A stretch of DNA of 64,000 nucleotides. Source: Paraburkholderia sp. Tr-20389. Its GTDB lineage: Bacteria; Pseudomonadota; Gammaproteobacteria; Burkholderiales; Burkholderiaceae. Within the stretch, counting starts at the first letter, position 1; each line of letters opens with the position of its first letter. The translations under genes were made by a program, and so were the position numbers. The notes under the pieces are model-generated. The model was not told the origin of the DNA. It was given only the letters and a program-made list of their open reading frames with translations, and did no database searches. The stretch lies in contig NZ_JAAGPD010000001.1 of the NCBI RefSeq assembly GCF_017104565.1, positions 248,001 to 312,000 on the forward strand. Direction: 5' to 3'. Below, in pieces: positions 46,024-56,484 of the stretch.

Positions 46024-46061
46024 CAAAATAACTGGATAGCAAACGCAAACTGGCTGGATAG
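46024..46061 (+). promoter_or_regulatory. Direct-repeat activator site of the antA promoter
   Basis: Two copies of CAAA-N6-GGATAG at 46024-46039 and 46046-46061, 22 bases apart, about two helical turns. This mirrors the XylS/BenR layout (TGCA-N6-GGNTA twice, about 21 bases). The second copy runs into a -35-like GATAGT (46057-46062), followed 17 bases later by TATTCA (46080-46085). This is the probable AntR binding site and promoter. Confidence 0.6.
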
Positions 46062-46130
46062 TCCACCTGCCCCAATCGGTATTCAATGGTGCCATCGACA
46101 TTCAAGCGATGACACGGAGGGGCAGAAATC

Positions 46131-47522
46131 ATGAGTGAAACGCGAAGCGCATCCGAATGGAGCGAGTTCGTCAGCGGCTGTCTGGACTTCCGGCCGACGG
46201 AAGGCGTCTACCGGATTGCGCGCGAGATGTTTACCGAGCCGGAACTGTTCTCGCTGGAGATGGAGTTCATCTTCGAGAAGACCTGGATTTACGCTTGCCA
46301 CGAGAGCGAGATAGCCAACAAGAACGACTACCTGACGATGCGCGCGGGGCGCCAGCCGCTGATCATCTCGCGCGACGGCAACGGCAACCTGAACGCGATG
46401 ATCAACGCGTGCCAGCACCGTGGCGCGACGCTCACCCGCATGAGCAAGGGCAACCAGTCCACCTTCACCTGTCCGTTTCATGCCTGGTGCTACAAGAACG
46501 ATGGGCGGCTCGTCAAGGTCAAGGCACCGGGCGAGTACTGCGAAGACTTCGACAAGTCCACGCGCGGCCTGAAAAAGGCGCGTATTGCCAGCTACAAGGG
46601 CTTCGTGTTCGTCAGTCTCGACGTGGACGGCACCGACACGCTGGAAGACTATCTCGGCGACGCACGCATCTTCTTCGACATGATGGTCGCGCAATCGCCC
46701 ACGGGCGAACTCGAAGTCTTGCCGGGGCGCTCGACGTATACGTTCGACGGCAACTGGAAGCTGCAGAATGAAAACGGTCTGGACGGCTATCACGTCAGCA
46801 CGGTTCACTACAACTACGTCGCGACCGTCAAGCATCGCCAGGAATCGAATAGCAAGAATGGCGAAGGTCCGAACGGCACGCTCGACTACAGCAAGCTCGG
46901 CGCGGGCGACGCCGATACCGACGACGGCTGGTTCGCGTTCAGGAACGGGCACAGCGTGCTCTTCAGCGACATGCCGAACCCGGAAGTCCGTCCCGGCTAT
47001 AGCAGCGTGATGCCGCGCCTCGTCGAGGCATATGGTCAGCAGAAGGCCGAGTGGATGATGCACCGCCTGCGCAACCTGAACGTCTATCCGAGCCTGTTCT
47101 TCATGGATCAGATCAGTTCGCAGCTGCGCATCGTGCGTCCCGTTGCCTGGAACAAGACCGAAATCATCAGCCAATGTATCGGCGTGAAGGGCGAGTCCGA
47201 CAAAGACCGCGAGAACCGCATCCGTCAGTTCGAAGACTTCTTCAACGTGTCGGGGATGGGCACGCCCGACGATCTCGTCGAATTCCGCGAGCAGCAACGC
47301 GGCTTTCAGGCGCGGCTCGAACGTTGGAGCGACATCTCGCGCGGCCATCACAAGTGGACTTCCGTCCCGACCGCGAATGCGGAACTGCTCGGTATCGCAC
47401 CCGCCATGACGGGCACCGAAATGACGCAGGAAGGCCTGTACGTGAACCAGCATGGCACGTGGCGCGACGTCATTCTCAAAGGGCTGGCGAAGTCCGGCGC
47501 GATTCAGGGAGAGCAAGCATGA
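46131..47522 (+). CDS. antA: Anthranilate 1,2-dioxygenase large subunit
   Basis: Rieske dioxygenase alpha subunit, 463 residues, converting anthranilate to catechol with release of CO2 and ammonia. Rieske ligands C94-x-H96 and C114-x2-H117; mononuclear iron ligands D218 (bridging), H221 and H226 in ENGLDGYHVSTVH. The sequence closely follows remembered Pseudomonas AntA blocks (IFEKTWIYACHESEIA, TFTCPFHAWCYK, RGLKKARIASYKGFVF). GGAGGGG precedes the ATG. It overlaps antB by 4 bases. Confidence 0.95.
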   Translation: MSETRSASEWSEFVSGCLDFRPTEGVYRIAREMFTEPELFSLEMEFIFEKTWIYACHESEIANKNDYLTMRAGRQPLIISRDGNGNLNAMINACQHRGATLTRMSKGNQSTFTCPFHAWCYKNDGRLVKVKAPGEYCEDFDKSTRGLKKARIASYKGFVFVSLDVDGTDTLEDYLGDARIFFDMMVAQSPTGELEVLPGRSTYTFDGNWKLQNENGLDGYHVSTVHYNYVATVKHRQESNSKNGEGPNGTLDYSKLGAGDADTDDGWFAFRNGHSVLFSDMPNPEVRPGYSSVMPRLVEAYGQQKAEWMMHRLRNLNVYPSLFFMDQISSQLRIVRPVAWNKTEIISQCIGVKGESDKDRENRIRQFEDFFNVSGMGTPDDLVEFREQQRGFQARLERWSDISRGHHKWTSVPTANAELLGIAPAMTGTEMTQEGLYVNQHGTWRDVILKGLAKSGAIQGEQA

Positions 47523-48007
47523 GCCAGCTTCAGCACGACATCGAACAGTTTCTTTATCTCAAGTCCGATCTGTGCGACCGGCAGCAATGGGACGCGTACC
47601 TCGATCTGTTCGATCCGCAAAGCGTCTTCCACGTGCCGCAATGGGACTCCGAACACGTGCACACGCAAGACCCCGCGCGGGAAATGTCGTTGATCTATTA
47701 CACGAGTCGCGCGGGACTCGAAGACCGCGTGTTCCGCCTGCGGACGGGCAAATCGGCAGCATCGACGCCGCTGCCTCGCACGATGCATCAGATCAGCAAC
47801 GTACGCATCACCCAAAAAGCGGACGCGCAGATTGAAGCGGCGGTGAACTGGTCGACGCTCTACACGCGCCAGGGCGTGACGGACTACTTCTATGGCCGCG
47901 CGGTCTACGATCTGCGCCCGGCAGCGGACAGCTGGAAGATCACGCGCAAACACGTGCTGTTGCTGAACGACACCATTAACGCGGTGTTGGACTTCTATCA
48001 TCTGTAA
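47519..48007 (+). CDS. antB: Anthranilate 1,2-dioxygenase small subunit
   Basis: Beta subunit of 162 residues, NTF2-like fold, needed for the alpha3beta3 assembly. It has the typical LKSDLCDRQQWDAYLDLFD start and the C-terminal pattern WKITRKHVLLLNDTINAVLDF. Its ATG lies in the antA stop region, so the two are translationally coupled. Confidence 0.94.
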   Translation: MSQLQHDIEQFLYLKSDLCDRQQWDAYLDLFDPQSVFHVPQWDSEHVHTQDPAREMSLIYYTSRAGLEDRVFRLRTGKSAASTPLPRTMHQISNVRITQKADAQIEAAVNWSTLYTRQGVTDYFYGRAVYDLRPAADSWKITRKHVLLLNDTINAVLDFYHL

Positions 48008-48020
48008 CGGGAGCACGGCC

Positions 48021-49049
48021 ATGACGCATAAGGTCGCGTTGAATTTTTCCGACGGCAAGACCGCTTTCTTCGATGTTCACACCAACGAGCTGCTGCTCGA
48101 CGCAGCGCTGCGCAACGGCGTGAACATTCCGCTCGACTGCCGTGAAGGCGTGTGCGGCACCTGCCAGGGACGCTGCGAAGCGGGCGCGTACACGCAGGAC
48201 TATGTCGATGAAGAGACGCTGAGCGAGGACGATCTCGCGCAACGCAAAATGTTGTCGTGTCAGACGCGGGTCCAGTCCGACGCGTCGTTCTACTTCGACT
48301 TCGATTCGAGCCTGTGCCAGGGCGGCGGCACACGCACCGTGTCAGCGCGCGTCGAAGCCGTCGAACTCGTCTCCGAAACGACCGCGATCCTGCGTATCGA
48401 TGCGAGCGCGCATGATCGACGGGTCGACTTTCTTCCCGGCCAGTATGCGCGTGTGAAAGTGCCCGGCACGGATGAATGGCGGTCGTACTCGTTCGCCCAT
48501 CATCCGAACGACGCCAACCATCTGCAGTTCCTGATTCGCCTGCTGCCCGATGGCGCGATGAGCAATTACCTGCGCGAGCGATGCACGGCCGGCGACGCAA
48601 TCGAGTTCGAAGCACCGCTGGGCGCGTTCTATCTGCGCCAGGTCGAGCGGCCGCTCGTGATGGTGGCGGGCGGCACGGGTCTCTCCGCGTTCCTCGGCAT
48701 GCTGGATGACATGGCGCAGAAGAACGATGCGGGCTATCCCGTCCAGCTCTACTACGGCGTCACCCATGCTCGCGATCTGTGCGAAATGGCGCGCCTGAAC
48801 GGTTACGGCGAGAAGATCGACGCCTTCACGCTCGAAACCGTCGTGATGAATCCCGCTGCGGAATGGACGGGAAAGACGGGCCTGATACCCGAGCACTTCG
48901 ACCGGTCGTTTCTGGAGTCGAATGGATTCGATATGTACGTGTGCGGGCCGCCGCCGATGGTCGAAGCGATCAAGACCTGGCTCAGTGAGCAAGGCATTCA
49001 GGACTATCGGCTGTTCTACGAGAAGTTCGGCGAGAGTCACGCGCGATAA
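48021..49049 (+). CDS. antC: Anthranilate 1,2-dioxygenase electron-transfer component
   Basis: NADH-dependent reductase of 342 residues with three domains: a plant-type [2Fe-2S] ferredoxin (C40, C45, C48, C80), an FAD domain (WRSYSFAHHP), and an NAD domain (GGTGLSAFLG, CGPPPMVEA). It passes electrons to the Rieske center of AntA. Starts 13 bases after antB. The order antABC is that of the two-component class IB systems. Confidence 0.95.
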   Translation: MTHKVALNFSDGKTAFFDVHTNELLLDAALRNGVNIPLDCREGVCGTCQGRCEAGAYTQDYVDEETLSEDDLAQRKMLSCQTRVQSDASFYFDFDSSLCQGGGTRTVSARVEAVELVSETTAILRIDASAHDRRVDFLPGQYARVKVPGTDEWRSYSFAHHPNDANHLQFLIRLLPDGAMSNYLRERCTAGDAIEFEAPLGAFYLRQVERPLVMVAGGTGLSAFLGMLDDMAQKNDAGYPVQLYYGVTHARDLCEMARLNGYGEKIDAFTLETVVMNPAAEWTGKTGLIPEHFDRSFLESNGFDMYVCGPPPMVEAIKTWLSEQGIQDYRLFYEKFGESHAR

Positions 49050-49072
49050 CGTCGAGCTTCTAGCTCACGTGC

Positions 49073-49103
49073 ACGACTCGCGGGCAAGCCGTCTGCGAGT
49101 CGT
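49073..49103. terminator. Bidirectional hairpin terminator between antC and antR
   Basis: Perfect 9-bp arms (ACGACTCGC/GCGAGTCGT) with a 13-base loop, ending immediately before the antR stop codon on the other strand; T- and A-rich bases flank it on the right. Confidence 0.65.
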
Positions 49104-50117
49104 TTAACGTTTGACTTTGGATTTGCTTGCGGTGCGCTTGAGGGTATCGGATGGAGACTCGCCGAACAGCGCCTTGTACTCCGTCGAAAAGCGCCCGAGA
49201 TGCGAGATGCCCCAGCCCATCGCCGCCGACGAGATATTGCGCACCGAACCGTCTTCGATGATCTCCCGTCTCACGGATTCGAGCCTGTATTGCTTCAGGT
49301 AGCCCATCGGCGTGCAGCCGAAGTATTCCTTGAACCCTTCGAACAGCTTGAAGCGGGACACGCCCGCGCAACGCTCGATGTCTTCGAGCGCAAGCGGTTC
49401 GCGTGCATTGTCCTGGATGAACTGACGTGCCTTCGTCAGATAATGCGGCGGCGTCTTCGCGGACCGGCCGGCCAATTGTTCCGAGTAGTTGTGCGGCTGC
49501 GAGAGAAGCAGGCCCTTGAGCAACGTCAGTTCGAAGTCGCTGGACAGATAGAACTGCGCGAGGAGCGGCCCGGACCGCTCCATTTCACTCATCAGGAACT
49601 TCACCATGCGCCACCACGACGCCTGATCGCCCGTGATCGCATCCATATCCGGTTGAAAGACGATGGGTGCGTCGACGGGCCGTTGCAGCATGGCTTGCAG
49701 CACCTGTTGCAATGCGGAGCGAGGAATCGCGAGGTGAATCTTCCGACAATTGCCGGCAATGTCGAGATCCTGTGATTCCTGCGGACTGACGATCAGCCCG
49801 CGATCCTGATCGGAGACCCAGAGCTGTCCCTGCGCAGCCAGTTCCTGCTGGCCGATCACCGGCAGGCTGACGCTATAGCAATTCAGCGGACTATCGCCGC
49901 GGACTGCCACCGTGACATCGGTTCCATACTCGACATAACCGATTGTGGTGGCCATCGAGCGCAACACCGTTCCCGACTGATGAAACTTCAGCCGTTCGGG
50001 ACGGGTGACGCGCAGGCCGTGAGGCCCGCAAATGGACGCCATCCAGTCGCGCGCGCCATCCATGTCGCTGATCGCGGCCTGCATGTCAGTAAAACCACGC
50101 TCCGGGGTTGGCTGCAT
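49104..50117 (-). CDS. antR: AraC/XylS family regulator of anthranilate catabolism
   Basis: Regulator of 337 residues from the ATG at 50117 (a TTG at 50150 is also in frame). The N-terminal 210 residues are the effector/dimer domain of the AraC-binding-like-2 type. The C-terminal helix-turn-helix pair is ALEDIERCAGVSRFKLFEGF and ISSAAMGWGISHLGRFSTEY, followed by GESPSDTLKR. Its position convergent with antC and the XylS-like boxes before antA support the name. Function is by context. Confidence 0.85.
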   Translation of the reverse strand: MQPTPERGFTDMQAAISDMDGARDWMASICGPHGLRVTRPERLKFHQSGTVLRSMATTIGYVEYGTDVTVAVRGDSPLNCYSVSLPVIGQQELAAQGQLWVSDQDRGLIVSPQESQDLDIAGNCRKIHLAIPRSALQQVLQAMLQRPVDAPIVFQPDMDAITGDQASWWRMVKFLMSEMERSGPLLAQFYLSSDFELTLLKGLLLSQPHNYSEQLAGRSAKTPPHYLTKARQFIQDNAREPLALEDIERCAGVSRFKLFEGFKEYFGCTPMGYLKQYRLESVRREIIEDGSVRNISSAAMGWGISHLGRFSTEYKALFGESPSDTLKRTASKSKVKR

Positions 50118-50737
50118 CTTTTTTGACGGTATATCGGGGAAATCGCACAACGGCTGTTAAAGGGAATTCGGGCGCGCTGAGGCCGGCCGGTGCGGCAGGG
50201 GGCATCGTCGATCTATTCGATATTGCCCAGGAAGAAATTGATGGTCAACTTGAAGTACCGCGCCGCGAAACCCTCTATGGCGTCGCCGATGCAGGTTTCG
50301 ACTATCTGAGTTCGGGCGGCACGGCGTCGCGCGTGCGGGCACAAAGCAGCGACTGGGGGCGAGCCGGTTCCGCTTGCTTCGCGGCATGTACGACGCGATT
50401 CGCGATGTGAACAGCCGTATGCGCAATGTGTTCGTGGGTGCGCACAAAGAGCGGCCTGCTGTGCCAGATCATTACGCGCCGCCTCGTGGCGAAGATAGTT
50501 CGTCACGAAGCGGCTCGATCTCGTGACGAATGTGAGCTTCGTTCGTGCACGACACGCGAGCGAAGCTGCAATGCGGATGCCTGGCGGTGTCGGATGTTGC
50601 TTGCTTGCGATCGTCGCTCCTTACCGACCGTTACAGATTGACGCGGACGGTTTCATTCGCCGGCGCGTCGAGCGACTATTCTTCAGATGGCCATCTCATA
50701 GTCGGGCCAAATTGGCGAACCGATGGGAAGTCACATC
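50118..50737. other. 620-base gene-poor region
   Basis: Holds the antR promoter, one possible 46-residue ORF (annotated separately) and the upstream region of a secreted protein. The part at 50600-50730 has AT-rich candidate promoter hexamers. Nothing else is supported. Confidence 0.35.
50386..50526 (+). CDS. Possible small ORF, 46 residues
   Basis: Starts MYDAIRDVNSRMRNVFVGAH and ends in a Ser-rich tail (EDSSSRSGSIS). It has balanced, protein-like composition unlike the Arg-rich shadow frames nearby, and the frame stays open upstream. No clear ribosome site and no family recognised. It may be the tail of a decayed gene. Confidence 0.25.
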   Translation: MYDAIRDVNSRMRNVFVGAHKERPAVPDHYAPPRGEDSSSRSGSIS

Positions 50738-51025
50738 ATGAAGTACAGAATCTTGCTGCTGGCAATCGCTGCGACCACCTGCGTACCCTTGTCGGCTCTG
50801 GCTCAGGCCAATGCGGGCAACTATTACGCGCCGATTCCTGCGCCACCGCCGCCGGTGGTCTATCAATCCCACTTTGCGCCGCCGGGTGCCTATGGGGCGC
50901 CGGGTACCTATGTCTACCAGACCAGTCCACCGCCGGTCGTGTATTCGAGGCCGCCGACGGGCTATGGCTACGGCAATGGGCAGGGCGGTTGGCACAATGG
51001 ATCGGAACACCATCGCCACTGGTGA
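50738..51025 (+). CDS. Secreted Pro/Tyr/Gly-rich protein of unknown function
   Basis: Protein of 95 residues. Sec signal MKYRILLLAIAATTCVPLSALA, then a mature region dominated by Pro, Tyr, Gly and Ala with repeats of PPPVVY (PPPPVVYQ, PPPVVYSR) and PGAYGAPGTYVY, ending in a His-rich GSEHHRHW. This is disordered, possibly envelope-associated; the C-terminal histidines could bind metal. Similar short proteins are common and unassigned. Confidence 0.65.
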   Translation: MKYRILLLAIAATTCVPLSALAQANAGNYYAPIPAPPPPVVYQSHFAPPGAYGAPGTYVYQTSPPPVVYSRPPTGYGYGNGQGGWHNGSEHHRHW

Positions 51026-51329
51026 CGCTCTACAGCTTCGGGTCGAGAGCGCCGTGCTGCGTGGGTAAAGGCCGTTCTCGAAACCGATTGTTGCTTGGGT
51101 TGACCTAATGCCAGGTCGACTTGATCTCAGCGAATGACGACGTTGGCAGAGACGTCGGGGAATCCCGATGCGGCGGCTTAGTCCTGAGCGCGGCGATGCA
51201 TGCCCGGCTGCGGACGGTCTGATCCGATCTCTGCGACGCGTTGAAATCAACGCTCCGACATGCGCTAGCGCAAGGCTTTTTCAGAGAAACGCGGGTACGC
51301 TCGCGAGCTTTGTTCCGCGAGCCTACGCC

Positions 51330-52631
51330 ATGAAGCGTCCACACCTCCTTAGCCCCGCCGGTTCGCTGCGCGCCTTGAACTACGCCCTCGCATACGGTGC
51401 CGATGCCGTGTACGCGGGCTTGCCGCGCTACAGCCTGCGTGCACGCAACAACGAATTCCGCAATACGGGGTTCCTCGGCGAAGGTATCCAGGCCTGCCGG
51501 GCAGCCGGCAAGCGCTTCTATCTGACCGTCAATCTGATGGCGCACAACCGCAAGGTCGACACCTTCATTCAGGACTTGCGCGATGCGGTGGCCCTCGGGC
51601 CGGATGCACTGATCATGGCAGACCCCGGACTGATCATGATGGTCCGCGAGACGTGGCCCGACATGCCGATCCACTTGTCCGTGCAGGCCAATACTGTCAA
51701 CTACGCCAGCGTCCGTTTCTGGAACTCGATCGGCGTATCGCGCGTGATCCTGTCTCGCGAACTCTCGCTCGACGAGATCGCCGAGGTCCGCCAGCGCTGC
51801 CCCGACACCGAACTCGAAGTCTTCGTGCACGGCGCATTGTGCATCGCGTATTCCGGCCGCTGTCTGCTCTCGGGCTACTTCAATCATCGCGACTCGAATC
51901 AGGGAACGTGCACCAACGCCTGCCGCTGGAGCTATCGCATGACCGAATCTGCGCTCACGACTGAAGGCGAACATGTGCCGCGCCACACGGCCGCGGACGG
52001 CGTGTATCTGCTGGAAGAGGAAGGGCGCCGCAGCGGCGAATGGATGGAGATATCCGAAGACGAACACGGCACGTATCTGATGAATTCACGCGACCTGCGC
52101 GCGATTGAGCATGTCCGGAGACTGGTCGATATCGGCGTCGATTGCCTGAAGATCGAAGGTCGCACGAAGTCACACTACTACGTCGCGCGTACCGCGCAGC
52201 TCTATGCGCAGGCCATCGACGATGCGATCGGCGGTCGCCCGTTCGACGCGCGGCTCATTGGCCGCCTCGACGGCCTCGCCAATCGTGGCTACACGAGCGG
52301 CTTTCTGCAGCGACATCCGTCGGAGGACTATCAGAACTACGCCAGCGGAGCCTCAGGCAATGGGCGTCAGCAGTTCGTCGGGGAGTGGCTGGCTTACGAT
52401 ACAGAGACCGGGCTGACGACGCTCGAAGTCAAGAATCGCTTTTCCGTTGGCGATGCACTGGAGATCATTTCTCCGGACGATACGCGGGACATAACGTTGA
52501 CACGCATGAAAAACATGGAAGGCCAATCCTGTCATGTCGCGCCCGGCAGCGGCCACACGGTCCGGGTCGATATCGGAAAAACCGGGCCGATGACGCTTGT
52601 GGCTCGATATGTCATGCAGAACGATCAATAG
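51330..52631 (+). CDS. trhP: U32 peptidase family tRNA hydroxylation protein
   Basis: Protein of 433 residues, formerly YegQ. U32 family members act in 5-hydroxyuridine formation at tRNA position 34. It starts LLSPAGSLRALNYALAYGADAVYAG, has HGALCIAYSGRCLLSG and DSNQGTCTNACRW with the four conserved cysteines for an Fe-S cluster, and LKIEGRTKSHYYVA. The C-terminal barrel domain is present. Monocistronic with its own terminator. Confidence 0.88.
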   Translation: MKRPHLLSPAGSLRALNYALAYGADAVYAGLPRYSLRARNNEFRNTGFLGEGIQACRAAGKRFYLTVNLMAHNRKVDTFIQDLRDAVALGPDALIMADPGLIMMVRETWPDMPIHLSVQANTVNYASVRFWNSIGVSRVILSRELSLDEIAEVRQRCPDTELEVFVHGALCIAYSGRCLLSGYFNHRDSNQGTCTNACRWSYRMTESALTTEGEHVPRHTAADGVYLLEEEGRRSGEWMEISEDEHGTYLMNSRDLRAIEHVRRLVDIGVDCLKIEGRTKSHYYVARTAQLYAQAIDDAIGGRPFDARLIGRLDGLANRGYTSGFLQRHPSEDYQNYASGASGNGRQQFVGEWLAYDTETGLTTLEVKNRFSVGDALEIISPDDTRDITLTRMKNMEGQSCHVAPGSGHTVRVDIGKTGPMTLVARYVMQNDQ

Positions 52632-52651
52632 GCGTTGAACAGAAGGATTTT

Positions 52652-52675
52652 CCCGCACCGCTCAGCCGGTGCGGG
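52652..52675 (+). terminator. Hairpin terminator after trhP
   Basis: Perfect 9-bp stem CCCGCACCG/CGGTGCGGG with a 6-base loop, 21 bases after the stop. It is preceded by TTTT rather than followed by a T-tract, so it may act for minus-strand transcription as well. Confidence 0.6.
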
Positions 52676-52929
52676 TGATACGGCGCGAGTAACTGCTCCT
52701 GGAAGTGGAGCCGCCGCTTCGACGCGCGCACCTTTAATGGCGGAGTCGGATAGGCTGTTCTCCTTAGGTCGGGCGTCTGACGTTCGTGTTTCAAGCACGG
52801 ACATTCGGCGTTGCGCGAACGGCAACACTGGCCGACCGCTGCACATGATCCTCGAGTTCACAGCCTGCACATTTGGGGAGCCCTTGAATTGCACTTCTCG
52901 GATGTTCACATGCAGTTGTCAGCAACGCC

Positions 52930-53499
52930 TTAACCGGAAACGCTTAAAACCAGATCCGCAGTCACGACAGTGCAGTATTCGGAATCGAGATTGGCCAGCG
53001 ACATCGCGTGAACGTCCTCGGCGCTCCGTGGTATTCCGTTCCAGTCCTTGCGGGCGAAAGTGAAGCAACCGTCTGCCACGAGATAGGGATGGAAGCCAAG
53101 GTTGCCGGCCATCCGAACCGTTGCCTCGACTGAATTGTTCGTGATGACGCCTGCCACGACCAATGTGTCGTGGCCTTTAGTGCGAAGCCGTTCTTCAAGA
53201 TGCGTTCCGATGAACGCATTGTTCGTCTGTTTCTGAATCACTGGCTCGCCAGCGACCGGGGCAGTCTCCGGCTTGAATTCATGCCCGGGCTGGCCTGCCC
53301 TGTAATGGGACTGCGGATCGGTGGAGTCATGCCGAACATGCCACACCGGCCAGCCTCGGCTGCGCCAATGGACCAGCAGCCGGGCAATTTGCACCTCCGC
53401 ATCCGGATTGTTTCGTTTTCCCCAGCTCGGGTGGTCTATAGCGCGTTGCAGATCAATCAGCAAGAGTACGGAACCGGGAGGCGGAAGCAGGTGGCTCAT
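52930..53499 (-). CDS. Isochorismatase-like cysteine hydrolase family protein with Ser at the nucleophile position
   Basis: Protein of 189 residues. The fold marks are LLLIDLQRAI (Asp16), PVIQKQTNNAF (Lys90) and the loop GVITNNSVEATVR, where family hydrolases have Cys but this protein has Ser123. The cis-peptide region (VVAGVITNN) is kept. Family members hydrolyse amides or esters, for example nicotinamidase and biuret hydrolase. With Ser in place of Cys the activity may differ; the substitution may be normal for its subfamily. No operon partner. Confidence 0.85.
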   Translation of the reverse strand: MSHLLPPPGSVLLLIDLQRAIDHPSWGKRNNPDAEVQIARLLVHWRSRGWPVWHVRHDSTDPQSHYRAGQPGHEFKPETAPVAGEPVIQKQTNNAFIGTHLEERLRTKGHDTLVVAGVITNNSVEATVRMAGNLGFHPYLVADGCFTFARKDWNGIPRSAEDVHAMSLANLDSEYCTVVTADLVLSVSG

Positions 53500-53758
53500 C
53501 TGTCGAGGCGGAAAAGTTTCGGGTCGATACGGCGCGGTTCTGGTTTGCGGTTCCAGCGGACGCAGACTCTATAACATGACACCGACCGGGTTTTCTTGTC
53601 TTGTACAGCCTCGCCGGATGCCTGTCCTGCATTTCTCGCGCGGCGCATGTCCATGCGCTCATGCCACCCATTGGACCTGCGTGCACGGGCATATAGAATG
53701 CAGCATCTTACGGATCATATAGCCTCGCAGGCGTCGCGAGCCATTTAAAGGAAAACAC

Positions 53759-54622
53759 ATGCGCCTTGATGATGAAGCAGAAAGTCAGAACGTTGAAGAC
53801 CGGCGAGGCGGAGGGGTACGCGTCGGCGGTGGCATCGGTATCGGGACCATCCTCGTAGCGCTGGCCGCTTCATACTTCCTCGGCATCAATCCAATGACCA
53901 TTATCAATGGCGCACAAGTGCTGCAAGGCGGCCCGCAGCAGCACCCGTCGCCGTCGAGCGCGCACCCCGTCGACGATCAGGGTAGCCACTTCGTTCGCCG
54001 CGTGCTTGGCAATACAGAACGAACATGGCAATACATTTTCAGCACGCGATTCCATCAGGACTATCCGGCGCCCAAGCTTGTGCTCTTCACCGACGCAACA
54101 CCTACCGCGTGCGGCACCGGCCAGTCTGCGATGGGCCCTTTCTACTGCCCGGGGGATCGCACGGTCTATATCGACCTGTCGTTTTACCGCGAACTGCGTG
54201 ACCGTTTCGGTGCGAGTGGTGACTTTGCTCAGGCGTATGTTATCGCGCATGAGGTCGGGCATCACGTGCAGAATGTCCTCGGGATCTCTGAGAAGTACGA
54301 AGCGGCGCGTGCGCGCCTGTCTGAGGCGCGAGGCAACGCGTTGTCCGTGCGCCTCGAATTGCAGGCGGATTGTTTTGCTGGCGTGTGGGCCGCTGTCGCG
54401 CAGCAACAGAATGCCAGGCTGATCGAGCCTGGCGATTTCGAGCAGGGTCTTCAGGCAGCCGGCGCGATCGGCGACGACCGGTTGCAGCGGCAATCGCAGG
54501 GACGCGTCGTGCCTGAAGCCTTCACACATGGTACGAGTGAGCAGCGCCAGCGATGGCTGAATCGCGGTATGGCATCGGGTGACATCCGACAATGCGACAC
54601 GTTCTCGGCGCAGTCCTTGTGA
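53759..54622 (+). CDS. YpfJ family neutral zinc metallopeptidase
   Basis: Protein of 287 residues. AAAGGAAAA precedes the ATG. A short acidic N-terminus is followed by one membrane helix (GGIGIGTILVALAASYFLGI), placing the catalytic domain in the periplasm. The zinc site is HEVGHH at about 164-169, and ELQADCFAGVWA supplies the third ligand. The end has RQRWLNRGMASGD, as in YpfJ. Substrates of this family are unknown. Confidence 0.9.
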   Translation: MRLDDEAESQNVEDRRGGGVRVGGGIGIGTILVALAASYFLGINPMTIINGAQVLQGGPQQHPSPSSAHPVDDQGSHFVRRVLGNTERTWQYIFSTRFHQDYPAPKLVLFTDATPTACGTGQSAMGPFYCPGDRTVYIDLSFYRELRDRFGASGDFAQAYVIAHEVGHHVQNVLGISEKYEAARARLSEARGNALSVRLELQADCFAGVWAAVAQQQNARLIEPGDFEQGLQAAGAIGDDRLQRQSQGRVVPEAFTHGTSEQRQRWLNRGMASGDIRQCDTFSAQSL

Positions 54623-54815
54623 TCCTCACGCGTCGCGAATCGTGCACTTTAGCGGCGTGAATGGCATCGCCTACGGCCCCACTCACCCACGGCCGGAGCC
54701 GGAAGGCTGGAGCTAGAGGCACATCCGCTTGACGAGCGTACTGATGTATCGTTACTCCGGCAATGGTATTCGAGCAGGGGATGCGAAGGTAAATCAGAAC
54801 CGCGTCTGATGGTGA

Positions 54816-55847
<1,032 letters not shown>

Positions 55848-55929
55848 CGCGCAAGGCGGACTACCCCGGCGAATACCTGTCGGCGGCGTCACCCTTCGGG
55901 CTCTCGACTGTACTGCGCAGGACCACGAC

Positions 55930-56438
55930 GAGTACGCACCCCATACGCCCTGCGGGATCATGGCGCTGTCGAATCTTCGCCGTTCCCGTTGCGGCCATCG
56001 GGCGGCAGGGCGCGTCTCGCGTTGGCTTGCGCCGCAAGGCTTCGTTTGGCGTTCGGAGTTCCAGAGATAGCTTGATTCGTGTCGAAACCACGTCGAGCGG
56101 GTGATGCGATCTTCGGGCGGATCAGCGTGCGTAGCCCCATCCGTTGCCGAATTTGCGGCGAGCCATGTCGAAATCTGCCTGACGGCGTCAGCGTCGAGTG
56201 ACGCATCGGCGCCGAAATGGTGTTGCAGGTTGCCCAGAATGCGCTGCCACGACGCGGCAGGCAACATGTCCGGCGGATAGGCAATATGGCAGGCTGCGCA
56301 TTCCTGCCGATACCTGGGCAGCAGGTTGACCTGACGGTATGTCTCTTCAGTTTCGGCGGCAGCAATCGAGGCCGCCAAAGCAGCCACAAGAGCGACGGCA
56401 CAAACCTCAACAGAACGGGGCACGAGATTGAACAGCAT
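55930..56438 (-). pseudogene. Frameshifted diheme cytochrome c (DHC) remnant
   Basis: The intact N-terminal part starts MLFNLVPRSVEV with a signal peptide (to IAAAETEE), then the first heme site ECAACHIAYPPDMLPAASW, and DHC features through PEDRITRSTWF. After that the frame is lost. NAKRSLAAQAN in a second frame and FDSAMIPQGVW back in the first frame look like the remaining family segments. No CxxCH is found in any of the three frames after the break, so the second heme is gone. The 3' limit is approximate. It lies 46 bases after the DUF1924 pseudogene, as in SHP-DHC operons; the usual cytochrome b561 gene is absent. Confidence 0.75.
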
Positions 56439-56484
56439 GGGCAGCGCTCCGGTGGAAAGAACTTCCAATAGTGAAGAAAGTCGC

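Noticed and set aside
46083-47516. 477-codon minus-strand ORF opposite antA
   Set aside because: Shadow of antA, which has every catalytic ligand.
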